A stretch of 64,000 bases of DNA, from the NCBI GenBank assembly GCA_965279285.1, contig OZ257148.1:372001-436000 (forward strand), written 5' to 3'. Shown here piece by piece: positions 9,087-19,000 of the stretch. Under the pieces are notes generated by a model. That model was not told the origin of the DNA and made no database searches. It saw only the letters and a list, made by a program, of their open reading frames with translations. The translations under genes and the position numbers were made by a program. This stretch comes from G965279335 sp965279285 (GTDB lineage Bacteria > Pseudomonadota > Gammaproteobacteria > DSM-16500). The stretch's first letter is position 1; each line of letters begins with the position of its first letter.

Positions 9087-11063
9087 GTGAGCTCCAACAA
9101 CACCCAAACCAATCACTTACTCCAAATTAGCACTCCATTAGCTGACAATGAACTCATTTTAACTAGCCTCAACGGCACCGAGGCAATATCAACATTATTT
9201 AATTTTCAACTCGAAATGTTTTCCAACAATATCAGCATTACTCCCACCCAGCTTATTGGCAAACCAGTTAGCATTCTCATCTCTAAAGGCCCGACTCCAC
9301 GCTATTTTCACGGAATAATTAATCGCTTTCACATTGGCCCACCGACGCAATCTTTTCTTGGCAGAAATTATCGCGCTGAAATCGTCCCTTGGTTATGGTT
9401 TTTAACTCGCACTAGCGATTGCCGCATTTATCAAAACAAAACAGCAAAAGATATTATCACCGATGTTTTTGCACGCTTTAATTTTGCTGATTATACTACT
9501 GATAAAATTCAACAAACACTGCAAATTCGCAACTATTGTGTACAATATCAAGAAACTGCATTTAACTTTATTTCTCGCCTCATGGAAGAAGAAGGCATTT
9601 TTTATTACTTCACCCATGCTAAAAATAAACATACTCTAGTTTTAGCAGATGCAACAACTGCATTCACACCACTCGCGGACGAAATAAATTATGCTGCAGG
9701 AAGTTTTGCTGATGACTGTATCTCAAAATGGGAATACCATCATGATTTTGGCAGCGGACAGCACACTTTTTCTGCCTATGATTTTGAACGGCCGAGCACA
9801 AAATTACAAAAGTCAGCATCGACTATTATTGATATTCCTGAACTAAAAAATTATGAATGCTATTCCTATCTAGGTAGTTATGATATTGCTCGCACTCGAG
9901 ATGATCAGTCATCAACATCTATGCAAGCTGAAGATGCAAAATATGAAGTGATTGAAGGATCAAGCTCATACATCACCTTTACATCAGGAAGCACATTTGA
10001 TCTTACTATTCCTCAAAATACTCACTTTCAAAATGAACAAAAATCTTATGTCTTAATACAAGTAACCCATCAAGCATTTGATACTACACACACCCCTAAT
10101 AGTAATGCAGGACAAGGATATGATAATCAATTTCTCTGCATTCCTAAATCAACCACCTATCGCAAAGAAACAACGACCCCAAAACCACGCATCTATGGCT
10201 TACAAACAGCGGTTACTGTTGGACCAGCAGGTGAGGAAATATTCACCGACGAATACGGACGCATAAAAGTTCAATTTATCTGGGATAGATTAGGTCAAAA
10301 CGATGATAAAAGCTCATGCTGGATTCGTGTAGCACAAACCATGGCGGGCAACCAGTGGGGAACTATTTTTATTCCTAGAGTTGGCCAAGAAGTCGTAGTG
10401 TCATTTCTTAATGGCGATCCTGATCAACCGTTAATTATAGGTAGTGTGTATAACGCAAATCAAATGCCGCCTTACACATTGCCAGCGAATAGCACTCAAC
10501 TTGGAATCAAATCACACTCCTCCAAAGATGGCGGTCCCGACGATGCCAATGAGATGCGCCTTGAAGATAAAAAAGGTGAAGAATTATTTTATCTGCATGC
10601 CCAAAAAGACTTTACTCGTTTGGTTGAAAATGACGATACCTTAGACGTTAAAAATAACCAAGCAACCACTATTGCGAAAGATCGAACCATTGTAATATCT
10701 GAAGGAAATGCATCTTCCACCATCAAAAAAGGCAATCGCACTGTTGAAATTAATACCGGCAATGATTCACTAACGATTGATCAAGGAAACCAGACTAGCA
10801 ATATAACAGCAGGTAAATGCACGATAAATGCGGGCCAAGCTATTGAACTTGCCGTGGGTGAGAATAGCATTAAAATTGATACAAGCAGCATCACAATCCA
10901 AGTAGGGCAAAATAGTATTAAGCTAGACCCCAGCGGCGTAACATTACAGGGGATGCAAATTAATATAAAAGCTGACACAAGCTTAAAATTAGAAGGCGTG
11001 ATGTCTGAAATGGACGGAACGGGAATGTTAACCTTAAAGGGCGCCGTCACGATGATTAACTAA
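9087..11063 (+). CDS. vgrG: Type VI secretion spike protein VgrG (TssI)
   Basis: 658 residues. VgrG trimers form the needle tip on the Hcp tube. The N-terminal gp27-like domain starts with LQISTPLADNELILTSLNG. The gp5-like OB domain contains EIFTDEYGRIKVQFIWDR and SCWIRVAQTMAGNQWG, then FIPRVGQEVVVSFLNGDPDQP. A beta-prism made of short repeats with alternating Ile/Thr (about residues 525-650) ends the protein, with no extra effector domain. The start codon is GTG (9087) with AGGA upstream. Effectors must therefore dock non-covalently, probably via the adjacent genes and PAAR. Confidence 0.96.
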   Translation: MSSNNTQTNHLLQISTPLADNELILTSLNGTEAISTLFNFQLEMFSNNISITPTQLIGKPVSILISKGPTPRYFHGIINRFHIGPPTQSFLGRNYRAEIVPWLWFLTRTSDCRIYQNKTAKDIITDVFARFNFADYTTDKIQQTLQIRNYCVQYQETAFNFISRLMEEEGIFYYFTHAKNKHTLVLADATTAFTPLADEINYAAGSFADDCISKWEYHHDFGSGQHTFSAYDFERPSTKLQKSASTIIDIPELKNYECYSYLGSYDIARTRDDQSSTSMQAEDAKYEVIEGSSSYITFTSGSTFDLTIPQNTHFQNEQKSYVLIQVTHQAFDTTHTPNSNAGQGYDNQFLCIPKSTTYRKETTTPKPRIYGLQTAVTVGPAGEEIFTDEYGRIKVQFIWDRLGQNDDKSSCWIRVAQTMAGNQWGTIFIPRVGQEVVVSFLNGDPDQPLIIGSVYNANQMPPYTLPANSTQLGIKSHSSKDGGPDDANEMRLEDKKGEELFYLHAQKDFTRLVENDDTLDVKNNQATTIAKDRTIVISEGNASSTIKKGNRTVEINTGNDSLTIDQGNQTSNITAGKCTINAGQAIELAVGENSIKIDTSSITIQVGQNSIKLDPSGVTLQGMQINIKADTSLKLEGVMSEMDGTGMLTLKGAVTMIN

Positions 11064-11073
11064 TGGAGCATTC

Positions 11074-11661
11074 GTGATCATGAATGAAACCAAACAGCCG
11101 GTTAAAATTAAATTAGCACAAGCAGCTCTTGTTTGTCAGGATTGCAAATTAAGCGACGAAGCAAAACTGCTTATTACTAACAAAATCACTTCTGCTGATT
11201 ATTTAGAACTATTGTTAAAAAATAATTTTTATCCTGATGCCATTAAATTTTTAGCAAAGGCATTGCCTGTCCGCGAAGCTATTTGGTGGGCTTATTTATG
11301 TTCTTCACAAACAGAAATTAACACTGCTAACGAAGATGCACTTGCCGCCTTGGATATTGCTGAAAAGTGGGTTTATCAACCCGATGAAATACTAAGAAGA
11401 ACTGCAGAAGCCATCGCAAAAAAATTAAATTATAAAACTGCATCTAGCTGGCTCGCTACTGCTATTTTTTGGAGTAATGGTAGCATAACACCACCTGATA
11501 ACCTGCCAGTCATAGCGCCTGATTATCTTGCTTCTTATGCGGTTGCCGGTGCTATCATGCTAGCAGCGGCATTTAACAAAACAAATCCAATAAAAGAAAA
11601 TTACCAGCGCTATTTGCAACAAGGAATTAACATAGCTAATGGTGGTAATGGAGATATTTAA
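11074..11661 (+). CDS. DUF6931-like T6SS-associated protein
   Basis: 195 residues, helical, with a central LPVREAIWWAYLC block (about residues 66-78) that I associate with the DUF6931 family found beside VgrG and PAAR genes; the name is from memory. Function is unknown. The position between vgrG and PAAR suggests a role in spike assembly or cargo loading. The start is GTG at 11074, with GGAG 5 nt before; an ATG two codons later (11080) is an alternative. The stop codon overlaps the PAAR start by one base (TAATG), so the two are probably translationally coupled. Confidence 0.7.
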   Translation: MIMNETKQPVKIKLAQAALVCQDCKLSDEAKLLITNKITSADYLELLLKNNFYPDAIKFLAKALPVREAIWWAYLCSSQTEINTANEDALAALDIAEKWVYQPDEILRRTAEAIAKKLNYKTASSWLATAIFWSNGSITPPDNLPVIAPDYLASYAVAGAIMLAAAFNKTNPIKENYQRYLQQGINIANGGNGDI

Positions 11662-11963
11662 TGGGAACACCTGCTGCACGATTAACTGATATGCACCTTT
11701 GTCCAATGGTTACTATGGCTGGGCCAGTTGCAATTCCACATGTGGGTGGTCCTATTACAGGGCCTGGTTGCCCCACTGTACTTATTAGCAAAATGCCCGC
11801 TGCTTGCGTCGGTGATATGGCTGTCTGTGTTGGTCCGCCAGATACCATTGCAATGGGGAGCACGACAGTTTTAATCAGTGGCAAACCTGCCGCCAGATTA
11901 GGCGACAATTGCGGACATGGCGGCTCTATTTTATTAGGCTGCCCTACCGTTTTGATTGGATAA
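11661..11963 (+). CDS. PAAR-domain T6SS tip protein
   Basis: 100 residues, a compact PAAR protein that caps the VgrG spike. It shows the classic repeats: GTPAARLTDMHLCP, GPGCPTVLISKMPAACVGD, TTVLISGKPAARLGD and a terminal HGGSILLGCPTVLIG. The His and Cys residues are those expected to bind a zinc ion at the tip. There is no N- or C-terminal extension, so it is not an evolved toxin. It is the last gene of the rightward vgrG group and converges with hcp. Confidence 0.95.
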   Translation: MGTPAARLTDMHLCPMVTMAGPVAIPHVGGPITGPGCPTVLISKMPAACVGDMAVCVGPPDTIAMGSTTVLISGKPAARLGDNCGHGGSILLGCPTVLIG

Positions 11964-11969
11964 AAAATA

Positions 11970-12006
11970 AATTTAGAGAACAAAAAATAATTTCTGCTCT
12001 CTAAAT
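11970..12006. terminator. Weak bidirectional terminator candidate between PAAR gene and hcp
   Basis: The 51-bp gap between these convergent genes contains an 8-bp inverted repeat, TTTAGAGA (11972-11979) and TCTCTAAA (11998-12005), around an AT-rich loop with A/T runs on both sides. The stem is AT-rich, so the terminator reading is tentative. Confidence 0.35.
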
Positions 12007-12014
12007 AAAAACCA

Positions 12015-12497
12015 TTAAATTTTAGTTCCAAGTGCTAAATCATATCCCGCAGGTATTGGACTACCAGCTGTATGAGTATCATCAAATGGCGTGTATTTCA
12101 TAATGATTTTACTGAAATTAAGCGATAGTGACTCAGATGGATGGCCACTGCCACCGGCATTCACTGAAAAACCACTAATTAATACATCACTTAAATCAAA
12201 CTCTAAATACGTGAGCAACGCTGTATCACCTGTTTCACAAAAATGAATTGTAACTGTTTTTGATTTACCAACACAGGCCTCTGCAAACAAAAGTGGCGAT
12301 GTTTCATCGGTATCTTTTGTCACAGAAATTTCACTAAATGAAGGAGCAGCTGATTCACGATTACTTTGCTTACCAGGGCTAGTCCCCGAAATGTTTCGAC
12401 CAACACCAGAAACAAAGCTAGTTAATTCGATCCAGCCCTCATGACCAGTTGCTGTTACATTACCCTTGATACCATCTATTTGCATGTATATTGCCAT
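12015..12497 (-). CDS. hcp: Type VI secretion tube protein Hcp (TssD)
   Basis: 160 residues, the usual Hcp size. Hcp hexamers stack into the inner tube expelled by the sheath. The start MAIYMQIDGIKGNVTATGHEGW and the C-terminal ESLSLNFSKIIMKYTPFD segment are family-typical. The ATG at 12497 is chosen because GGGAGC lies 8 nt upstream and the protein then begins at the conserved MAIYMQI. A longer frame reaching 12578 adds 27 atypical residues. It is a monocistronic gene on the strand opposite to the vgrG and tssJ groups, with its own long upstream region. Confidence 0.95.
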   Translation of the reverse strand: MAIYMQIDGIKGNVTATGHEGWIELTSFVSGVGRNISGTSPGKQSNRESAAPSFSEISVTKDTDETSPLLFAEACVGKSKTVTIHFCETGDTALLTYLEFDLSDVLISGFSVNAGGSGHPSESLSLNFSKIIMKYTPFDDTHTAGSPIPAGYDLALGTKI

Positions 12498-12987
12498 TTT
12501 CAAATGCTCCCTATCAGAAACGATGAAAGAAATTTGGATTCTACCCGTTTTAAAATGCCTCTGTTGCTCAGAAATCAATTTTAAATGCCAACTATGATCT
12601 AAATAAAACTAATATTAGCCACACATTGAGCGGGAACAATCATCTGCTAATAATTAAAAATAAGCAAGCAACATAAACTTTTAAATAAGAATTAATTAAC
12701 ACTTACTCTAATTAATTGAAATGCTTTATTTAAGAAGTGTTCTGTGTTAAAAATGCTGTAATTATTCAGCAGCTAGGGAGTTTGGTGGGCACGCTGCGCT
12801 TTGCCCACCCTACATTTTTTATAATCTATTTTTGTAATTTTTTGTAGGGTGGGCAAAGCGCAGCGTGCCCACCAAACTCCCTAGCTACTAAATAGTTACA
12901 AAATGCTAGCATTAAATTTTCCATCCTAACTTAAATTTAATTGTAGGAAATGAAAAACCCAATTTAATAGTTGCTAAGGCTTTGCAT
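12498..12987. promoter_or_regulatory. 490-bp divergent gap between hcp and the FHA-like gene, with an inserted REP doublet
   Basis: The longest gene-free stretch of the window. The hcp-proximal part (12498-12758) is very AT-rich and should hold the hcp promoter. I could not identify a convincing -35/-10 pair. A complete family A palindrome (12759-12898) follows, then about 90 bp of AT-rich leader before the FHA-like gene. No open reading frame of convincing quality was seen. Confidence 0.5.
12759..12898. repeat. Family A REP-like doublet, copy 1
   Basis: Nearly perfect inverted repeat of about 140 bp. Each half contains the hairpin GGTGGGCA-(10 nt)-TGCCCACC flanked by GTAG, with the GTAG heads facing the AT-rich spacer. 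Both outer arms carry AGCTAGGGAG, and the ends are about TAAYTATTYAGYAGC. It lies in the divergent hcp / FHA-like promoter region. Confidence 0.92.
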
Positions 12988-13440
12988 ATGAGCATCACCA
13001 TAAAAATTGCGCCACGAAATAAAAATGATAAACCATTAGATAATAGCTGGCTGCCTAAAAAAACCGACACCGATAGTTCTGCAAATCAAATAACCAAAGC
13101 AACTGCGGCTGTTATGCCTATTGAAGTCACTACACTAACAATAAGCTTCTCAGAGCACGGCTACCAACTCATCGACGGAGAAAAAAAATTCTTATTATCA
13201 TCTAATCAAGAAATCCTGCTCGATGATTATCATTGCACGCTTATTGTTGATGCTGAAAAAGAAACAACAAATCACTCCATTCCGTTAGGCGATCTCAATA
13301 CTCACTATTTTACTAATGACATAGAAAATAAAACAAATACTGGCTCAAATTTACAAACATCTTTTCTCAACGCACCGCATACAACTGAAAACGATCCGCT
13401 AGCATTCTTATATACTCATTCAGAAAATCTAGGAAATTAA
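12988..13440 (+). CDS. FHA-like T6SS accessory protein (TagH/ImpI-like, reduced)
   Basis: 150 residues. The middle part (about residues 45-85: TLTISFSEHGYQLIDGEKKF...ILLDDYHCTLIVD) reads like the beta strands of an FHA-type domain. The C-terminus contains DPLAFLYTH, similar to the DPL-x-FLG motif of T6SS FHA proteins. It also occupies the position of such genes before tssJ-tssK. Canonical FHA phosphothreonine-binding residues (GR, SxxH) are not visible, so binding may be lost. Start ATG 12988 has AAGG at an 8-nt spacing. A TTG two codons earlier is too close to that site. Confidence 0.55.
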   Translation: MSITIKIAPRNKNDKPLDNSWLPKKTDTDSSANQITKATAAVMPIEVTTLTISFSEHGYQLIDGEKKFLLSSNQEILLDDYHCTLIVDAEKETTNHSIPLGDLNTHYFTNDIENKTNTGSNLQTSFLNAPHTTENDPLAFLYTHSENLGN

Positions 13441-13441
13441 A

Positions 13442-13900
13442 ATGTTTAAAATCAAACGTAATTTAATTTTTATTTACTTCACTTTCATCATTATGTTATC
13501 TGCTTGCAGCTCAGCTCATAACTCTACCCTCACAACTATATGCATCGCTGATTCGCAACTCAACCCCGACATCAATAACAGACCATCACCACTCGTCTTA
13601 ACTATGTATCAACTAAAATCAATAACCGGGTTTAAAAATGCTGACTTTTTTCCTCTCTATGATAAACCCAACAAAACACTAGGTAATGATCTACTACACC
13701 GCGAACAAATTGAAATAAAACCAAGCCAACGATTGGTTATAACCCAAGAAATACTTCCCAACGCTGAATATATTGGCATCCTCGCAGCTTACCGCGACAT
13801 TGACAATGCACAATGGCATCGTGAGCTTGCCATAAAAAAAATTAAAAATATGAAAATTACTCTTAAATTAGGCCAACGCAATATTATATTAAAATTATAG
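13442..13900 (+). CDS. tssJ: Type VI secretion outer-membrane lipoprotein TssJ
   Basis: 152 residues. An N-terminal hydrophobic signal ends in the lipobox LSAC, giving Cys22 as the lipidated residue. TssJ anchors the TssJLM trans-envelope complex in the outer membrane and binds TssM. The family block SPLVLTMYQLKSITGFKNADFF (about residues 48-69) and the later YIGILAAYRDIDNAQWHR are typical of TssJ. It starts 1 nt after the FHA-like gene and is followed 14 nt later by tssK. Confidence 0.9.
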   Translation: MFKIKRNLIFIYFTFIIMLSACSSAHNSTLTTICIADSQLNPDINNRPSPLVLTMYQLKSITGFKNADFFPLYDKPNKTLGNDLLHREQIEIKPSQRLVITQEILPNAEYIGILAAYRDIDNAQWHRELAIKKIKNMKITLKLGQRNIILKL

Positions 13901-13914
13901 GAGAAAATAATAAA

Positions 13915-15261
13915 ATGTCGGTCAATTCTAAAGTTATATGGTCTGAAGGTTTATTCATTCAGCCGCAGCATTTTCAACAACAAGAACGCCACACCAAACA
14001 TTTGGTAACGCAACGTCCAAATATCAGCGGCCTTTCCAACTGGGGTATCACCGCATTAAAGATAGACGAACAATTATTAGCACTAGGTAAATTCGGTATC
14101 ACACAATGTAAAGGCATACTACCCGATGGGACAGCATTCGATATCCCAGAACACCAGTGCGCCCCCAGTCCTATTGATATCCCTGCCAATTTAACTGACA
14201 TGTGTATTTATCTTGCCTTGCCACTTAACCAACTAGAGTCAATACAAAGCATAAATCCTACCAATCCAAATCAAGAATTATATCGATATCAATGCAACAC
14301 CATTGACATAACAGATACCAATGTAGGATCAGGCATTTCCACAAAAATTCAAGTTGGCCAATTAGCACTACGGTTTTTATTAGGCAATGAAAACAAGGGC
14401 GGCTACACTTATTTAAAAATCGCTAAAATTAAAAAAATATCCAACAGCAAACAAATATTACTTGAGCCCAATTTTTGCCCTCCTTGCTTGGATGTGCATG
14501 CCATCAGCTTTTTTGTTAACTTTCTATCTGAGTTACTAGGACTGCTACACTATAGAGGCGATAAGATTGTTGAATATATCACTGATATCAACCGCGCTGG
14601 TGTTTCAGAGGTCTCTGATTTCATGTTGCTGCAATTAATAAATCGAGCTGAAACTTTATGTCAATTTTTAACTAATAAACAAGGTATACATCCAGAAACC
14701 TTATTTTGTTACCTAATCCAATTAATGGGTGAACTAGCAACTTTCACCAGCAAAAGCAGACGTCCTATTCAAATTCCAGAATATTTTCACGATGAATTGC
14801 AAAAAAGCTTTACGCCAATTATTAATGAAATCAGAAGAGCCCTAAGTGTGGTATTAGAGCATGGCGCAGTCCAACTTAAGCTTGAGCAACAAAAATATGG
14901 TATATGGCTTTCTTCTATTACGGATAGAACATTGTTGGATAAAGCTGATTTTATACTTGCCATCAGTGCTGACGTAGCTCCAGATACATTACGTACTCAA
15001 CTCATAGCACAAACAAAAATTGCTCCTGTTGAAATGATTCAATCATTAATTAATCGAGCATTGCCAGGCATTAATTTACAACCGATTATAGTCGTGCCGC
15101 GACAAATACCTTTTAATACCGGATTTATTTATTTTATTTTAGATAAACAACATGAGTATTGGAAAGAAATGGCCTCATCCGGTGCATTTGCCATACAAAT
15201 TGGTAATGATTTTCCAGGATTAGAGCTGCAATTTTGGGCTGTTAGAGGAACAACCGAATGA
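13915..15261 (+). CDS. tssK: Type VI secretion baseplate-membrane adaptor TssK (ImpJ/VasE)
   Basis: 448 residues, full length. TssK trimers connect the baseplate to the TssL/TssM membrane complex. The N-terminus VIWSEGLFIQPQHFQQQERH is the hallmark of the family. The C-terminal IQIGNDFPGLELQFWAVRG also fits. The start has AGGAGAAAATAATAAA upstream. The stop overlaps the tssL start by four bases (ATGA), consistent with coupled translation in the order J-K-L-M. Confidence 0.96.
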   Translation: MSVNSKVIWSEGLFIQPQHFQQQERHTKHLVTQRPNISGLSNWGITALKIDEQLLALGKFGITQCKGILPDGTAFDIPEHQCAPSPIDIPANLTDMCIYLALPLNQLESIQSINPTNPNQELYRYQCNTIDITDTNVGSGISTKIQVGQLALRFLLGNENKGGYTYLKIAKIKKISNSKQILLEPNFCPPCLDVHAISFFVNFLSELLGLLHYRGDKIVEYITDINRAGVSEVSDFMLLQLINRAETLCQFLTNKQGIHPETLFCYLIQLMGELATFTSKSRRPIQIPEYFHDELQKSFTPIINEIRRALSVVLEHGAVQLKLEQQKYGIWLSSITDRTLLDKADFILAISADVAPDTLRTQLIAQTKIAPVEMIQSLINRALPGINLQPIIVVPRQIPFNTGFIYFILDKQHEYWKEMASSGAFAIQIGNDFPGLELQFWAVRGTTE

Positions 15262-16061
15262 GCATCATTGCAGAGCAACACGACATTACCTATTTGCCGC
15301 CCATTTATTCAAACACACCTACATTATCGGCAAATTCAAGCATCAATCTAATTTCAACCACCATGCCATTATTATCTTTATTAGTTACTATTAAAAAAAC
15401 TGAAAATTGCTCTGATATATTAAAACTGCGCTCTCAAATCCTGCTGCAAATACACAGCTTTGAAAAAAAAATGCAATCTTTAAATTATTCATCACGAATT
15501 ATATTAGCCGCACGCTATTGTTTATGCACCGCGCTTGATGAGGCTGTTCTAAGCATGAGTTGGGGAGCAAATAGTGCGTGGACACAACAAAGCTTACTAG
15601 CTATAGCTCATAATGAAACATGCGGGGGAGAGAGATTTTATATCATTATTGATAATATGCTAAATAACTCAAAAAACAATCTTGAATTTTTAGAGCTAGC
15701 TTATTTAATCTTATCACTCGGCTTTGAAGGAAAATACTATGACAATAAAGCCAAAAGAAATGAAATTATCGCCAATATATACCGCGAAATCAACACGCAC
15801 AATCCCACAGAAAATATAGACAAACACCTTTTTCCCGAAACTAACATCAACTTAGTTAAAAATAAGTTTCGCGGCATGCGGTCGACACTTATATTAACAT
15901 TGACTGTTTTAACCATCTTATTTATCTGCACTGCAGTAGCTCGAGAAAAACTAAACGCCATAACGGACCCTATAATCCACCAAGCCAACACCATAAGCAC
16001 TTACTTTTTACTCAGCAACACAGCCGAAGAAAAGAATTCACTGAATAGTAGCGACACTTAA
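15258..16061 (+). CDS. tssL: Type VI secretion protein TssL (DotU/IcmH family)
   Basis: 267 residues. TssL is an inner-membrane protein with a cytoplasmic DotU-type domain and one C-terminal transmembrane helix (about residues 209-228, LILTLTVLTILFICTAVA). It contacts TssK and TssM. The block YCLCTALDEAVLSMSWG followed by W-T-Q-Q-S-L and G-G-E-R-F-Y is conserved. There is no OmpA/peptidoglycan-binding extension. It is paralogous to the second DotU gene at 52769. It begins four bases inside the end of tssK. Confidence 0.93.
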   Translation: MSIIAEQHDITYLPPIYSNTPTLSANSSINLISTTMPLLSLLVTIKKTENCSDILKLRSQILLQIHSFEKKMQSLNYSSRIILAARYCLCTALDEAVLSMSWGANSAWTQQSLLAIAHNETCGGERFYIIIDNMLNNSKNNLEFLELAYLILSLGFEGKYYDNKAKRNEIIANIYREINTHNPTENIDKHLFPETNINLVKNKFRGMRSTLILTLTVLTILFICTAVAREKLNAITDPIIHQANTISTYFLLSNTAEEKNSLNSSDT

Positions 16062-16082
16062 CGTGTAACAGGAATAATTAAA

Positions 16083-19000
16083 ATGAAAAAACTACTTTTA
16101 TATAGCACTATTTTTTTAATACTACTTGGCATAGCATCACTATTAATTTGGTTTGGCGGGCCTTATCTTGTATTCAAAGGCTGGATACCACTAAAATTAA
16201 AATCACATAGAATTTATCTAATTATTCTTTTTTTCATCCTTGAGTTTATTGCTACACTCGCTCTCTTTATTTATAAAAAGAAAGCAAAAACACCTGAAAA
16301 AATCGCTCGATTAAAAACTCAAATAGCCACCTCTGCCTTTCAAAAAGATATTAGTACTTTGCTGGCTGAAATAAAAAAAACTAAATTCTTAAAAGGAAAA
16401 ACCTTTCGTTCATCCTATGACTTACCCTGGTACCTAATTATTGGTGCTCCTGGCAGTGGCAAATCAACACTGCTTAAACACTCCGGATTAAACATTCCGC
16501 TATTAAAACATTTTAAAAAATGGGCTGAAAAAAAGAACACGCTTAGCTGGTTAGTTACAGATAAAGCCATTTTCCTGGAAATATCAAGACTCAATGTCGA
16601 TGAAGACTGGGATGCTGAAATCAACAAAATGGCTTGGCTGCAAATGCTAAAAATACTAAAAAAATATAAAAGCGGCAAACCTATAAACGGGGTTATTGTT
16701 GCGACTGACATTGCGATGGTCTTAGAAGAAACACCTGAATCAACAAAAAGAATTCAAGGATTAAGAAAGTACCTGTTAGACTTATATCTCCAATTAAAAA
16801 CAAAATATCCGGTCTATGCCGTATTCACCAAATGTGACCAGATAAAAGGGTTCTCAGAATATTTTAACAACCACACCCCAGTCGAACGTGAACAAGTCTT
16901 TGGACTACCTATTTGCATCAATGACACCAGCAAAGAATCAATTTCTCAACAAATATCAGTCGAGTATGATGCATTATTAACAAAATTGGATAATCAAATT
17001 ATTTCGCTATTAAACAAAGAGCAAGATCTACAGTCGCGTCAATTAATTTGTTTTTATCCACAACAAATGCTTTTACTTAAACCTCTGCTATTAGAAAAAG
17101 TGGAATTTGTTTTTGGACCAGACCAACTTTACCGAATTGTAAATTTACGCGGTATATTTTTTACCAGTAGCCAACAAGACAGCACCCGTATATTTGACTT
17201 ACTAGGTGCCGAACTAGAAACTCAATTTCAACTACTTCCTTTAGTAAATTCTAGCTATAAAAACAAAGATAAAAGTTATTTTATCCAAAATTTATTTCAA
17301 CATATTATTATTCCTGATGCAGATCTTATTGATCGTAGTCGCATAAAAAAGCGCTTTTTAATCTGGGCTACGAATGCCAAATATGTCATTGCTTCATTAA
17401 TCACTATAATCAGCATACTGTTACTGAAACAAGCCTATTTCAACGACAAACAAAACCTCTTATCGATCAAAAACAATTTACAAACATTTTCAAACAATAG
17501 CTTGCAGCTCAAAGATAAAAACTTGTCTTTAACAGCAATATTGCCCCTGCTTGCGCCATTAAAAAACATTATAACCCTTGAAAAGGATAGAAAAGAACTA
17601 CTGACACTTGATCAATACTCTACGCCACAGCTAAAAACAACCATGGATGAAACACTCAATCATGTTTTAAAAGTGGTATTTATTCCGCGATTATATGAAA
17701 GATTAGAAACAATTTTAACTGCCGAAAAAAACAATCCTGACACACTTTATAGCGCTTATAAAGCATACTTGTTTTTAGGCGATCCCAAAAAATATCCATC
17801 AACATGGTTTAAAAATGCTATTGTGTATGATTGGCTGCACAATAACGCAAGCAATCAACCTGATCTTCAGTTTTACTTAAATTTTATTTTAAAAATGCCA
17901 ATCAATCCTTTTAATCTGAACAACAACCTAGTTGCTAGCACAAAGGATATTTTACAAAATTTTCCTTTAGATCAAAATATTTTTCAAACCCTCAAAGAAC
18001 AATGCGATAACTCTAATCTTCCTACTTTAGATTTTACCTACCTCTTAGGAAATCAAGCAAAAACCGTGTTTGTTAATTACCCGCACATTGTTCCCGCATT
18101 CTTCACTAAAAATGGCTATATAAATATCTATGCTAAAAACTTAATTCCCTTAACTAAAAATACTTTTCAAAATGCTTTGCTTATTACACCCAACACCCCA
18201 AGCAACTCAACAGCCGCACAGCTAACATTAATAAAAAATGTAAATGCGCTTTATACGCATGCCTATATGAACGAGTGGAAAAACCTTATAACTAATCTAA
18301 AAATTGCACCATTCACCTCATTAGAGCAGGGAGTAAATGAACTTAATGCTATTACCGCACCTAGCTCACCTTTTATCTTATTTTTTATCACGTTAAATCA
18401 AAACACTAATTTTAATATTGCTGAGGGCAATCTTGATATACAACAAGAATTTTCTGCTATTAATAATGTAACGACCGGAACAATAAAAGATCCAAGCTTA
18501 ACACTCCAATCTGTTATGAACACGCTGAATAACTTAAACAATTATCTAAATAAAATAAATCAATCAAGTGATATACCAAAAGCTTCTTTTTTATCAGCGC
18601 AAGCAATCATGCGCGGGGACACAACTAACCCCATCTCGACGCTCTATCAACTTGCCGCGCAAGAGCCGGCTCCGCTAAATAATTGGCTATATACCATCGC
18701 TGACAATAGCTGGTTAATTATTTTAAAAAATTCTCGCCAATATATAAATACCGCATGGCAAACAACTGTCTTAAATAAATATCAATCATTACAAACCTAT
18801 TATCCGTTTAATAGCAATGCACCTATACAAGCTAGAATGAGTGATTTCTCTGGATTTTATGGCAAAAAAGGGACACTTAACACCTTTTTTCAAACATACT
18901 TAAAAGATTTTTTAGTTTCAAACACTAAACCATTCACCTGGAATCGTGTTAATGGACATTCATTAGATGATGCTAATTTAAATATTTCTAAAATTGAAAA

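Noticed and set aside
11636..12031. Reading frame antisense to the PAAR gene
   Set aside because: Mirror of the repetitive Gly/Pro/Thr codons of PAAR; no ribosome site and no recognisable product.
12781..12811. Possible sigma54 (-24/-12) promoter in the REP unit (GGCACG...TTTGCC)
   Set aside because: The GG-to-GC spacing is three bases too long for a sigma54 site, and the same sequence recurs at intergenic REP loci with no consistent link to a downstream start.
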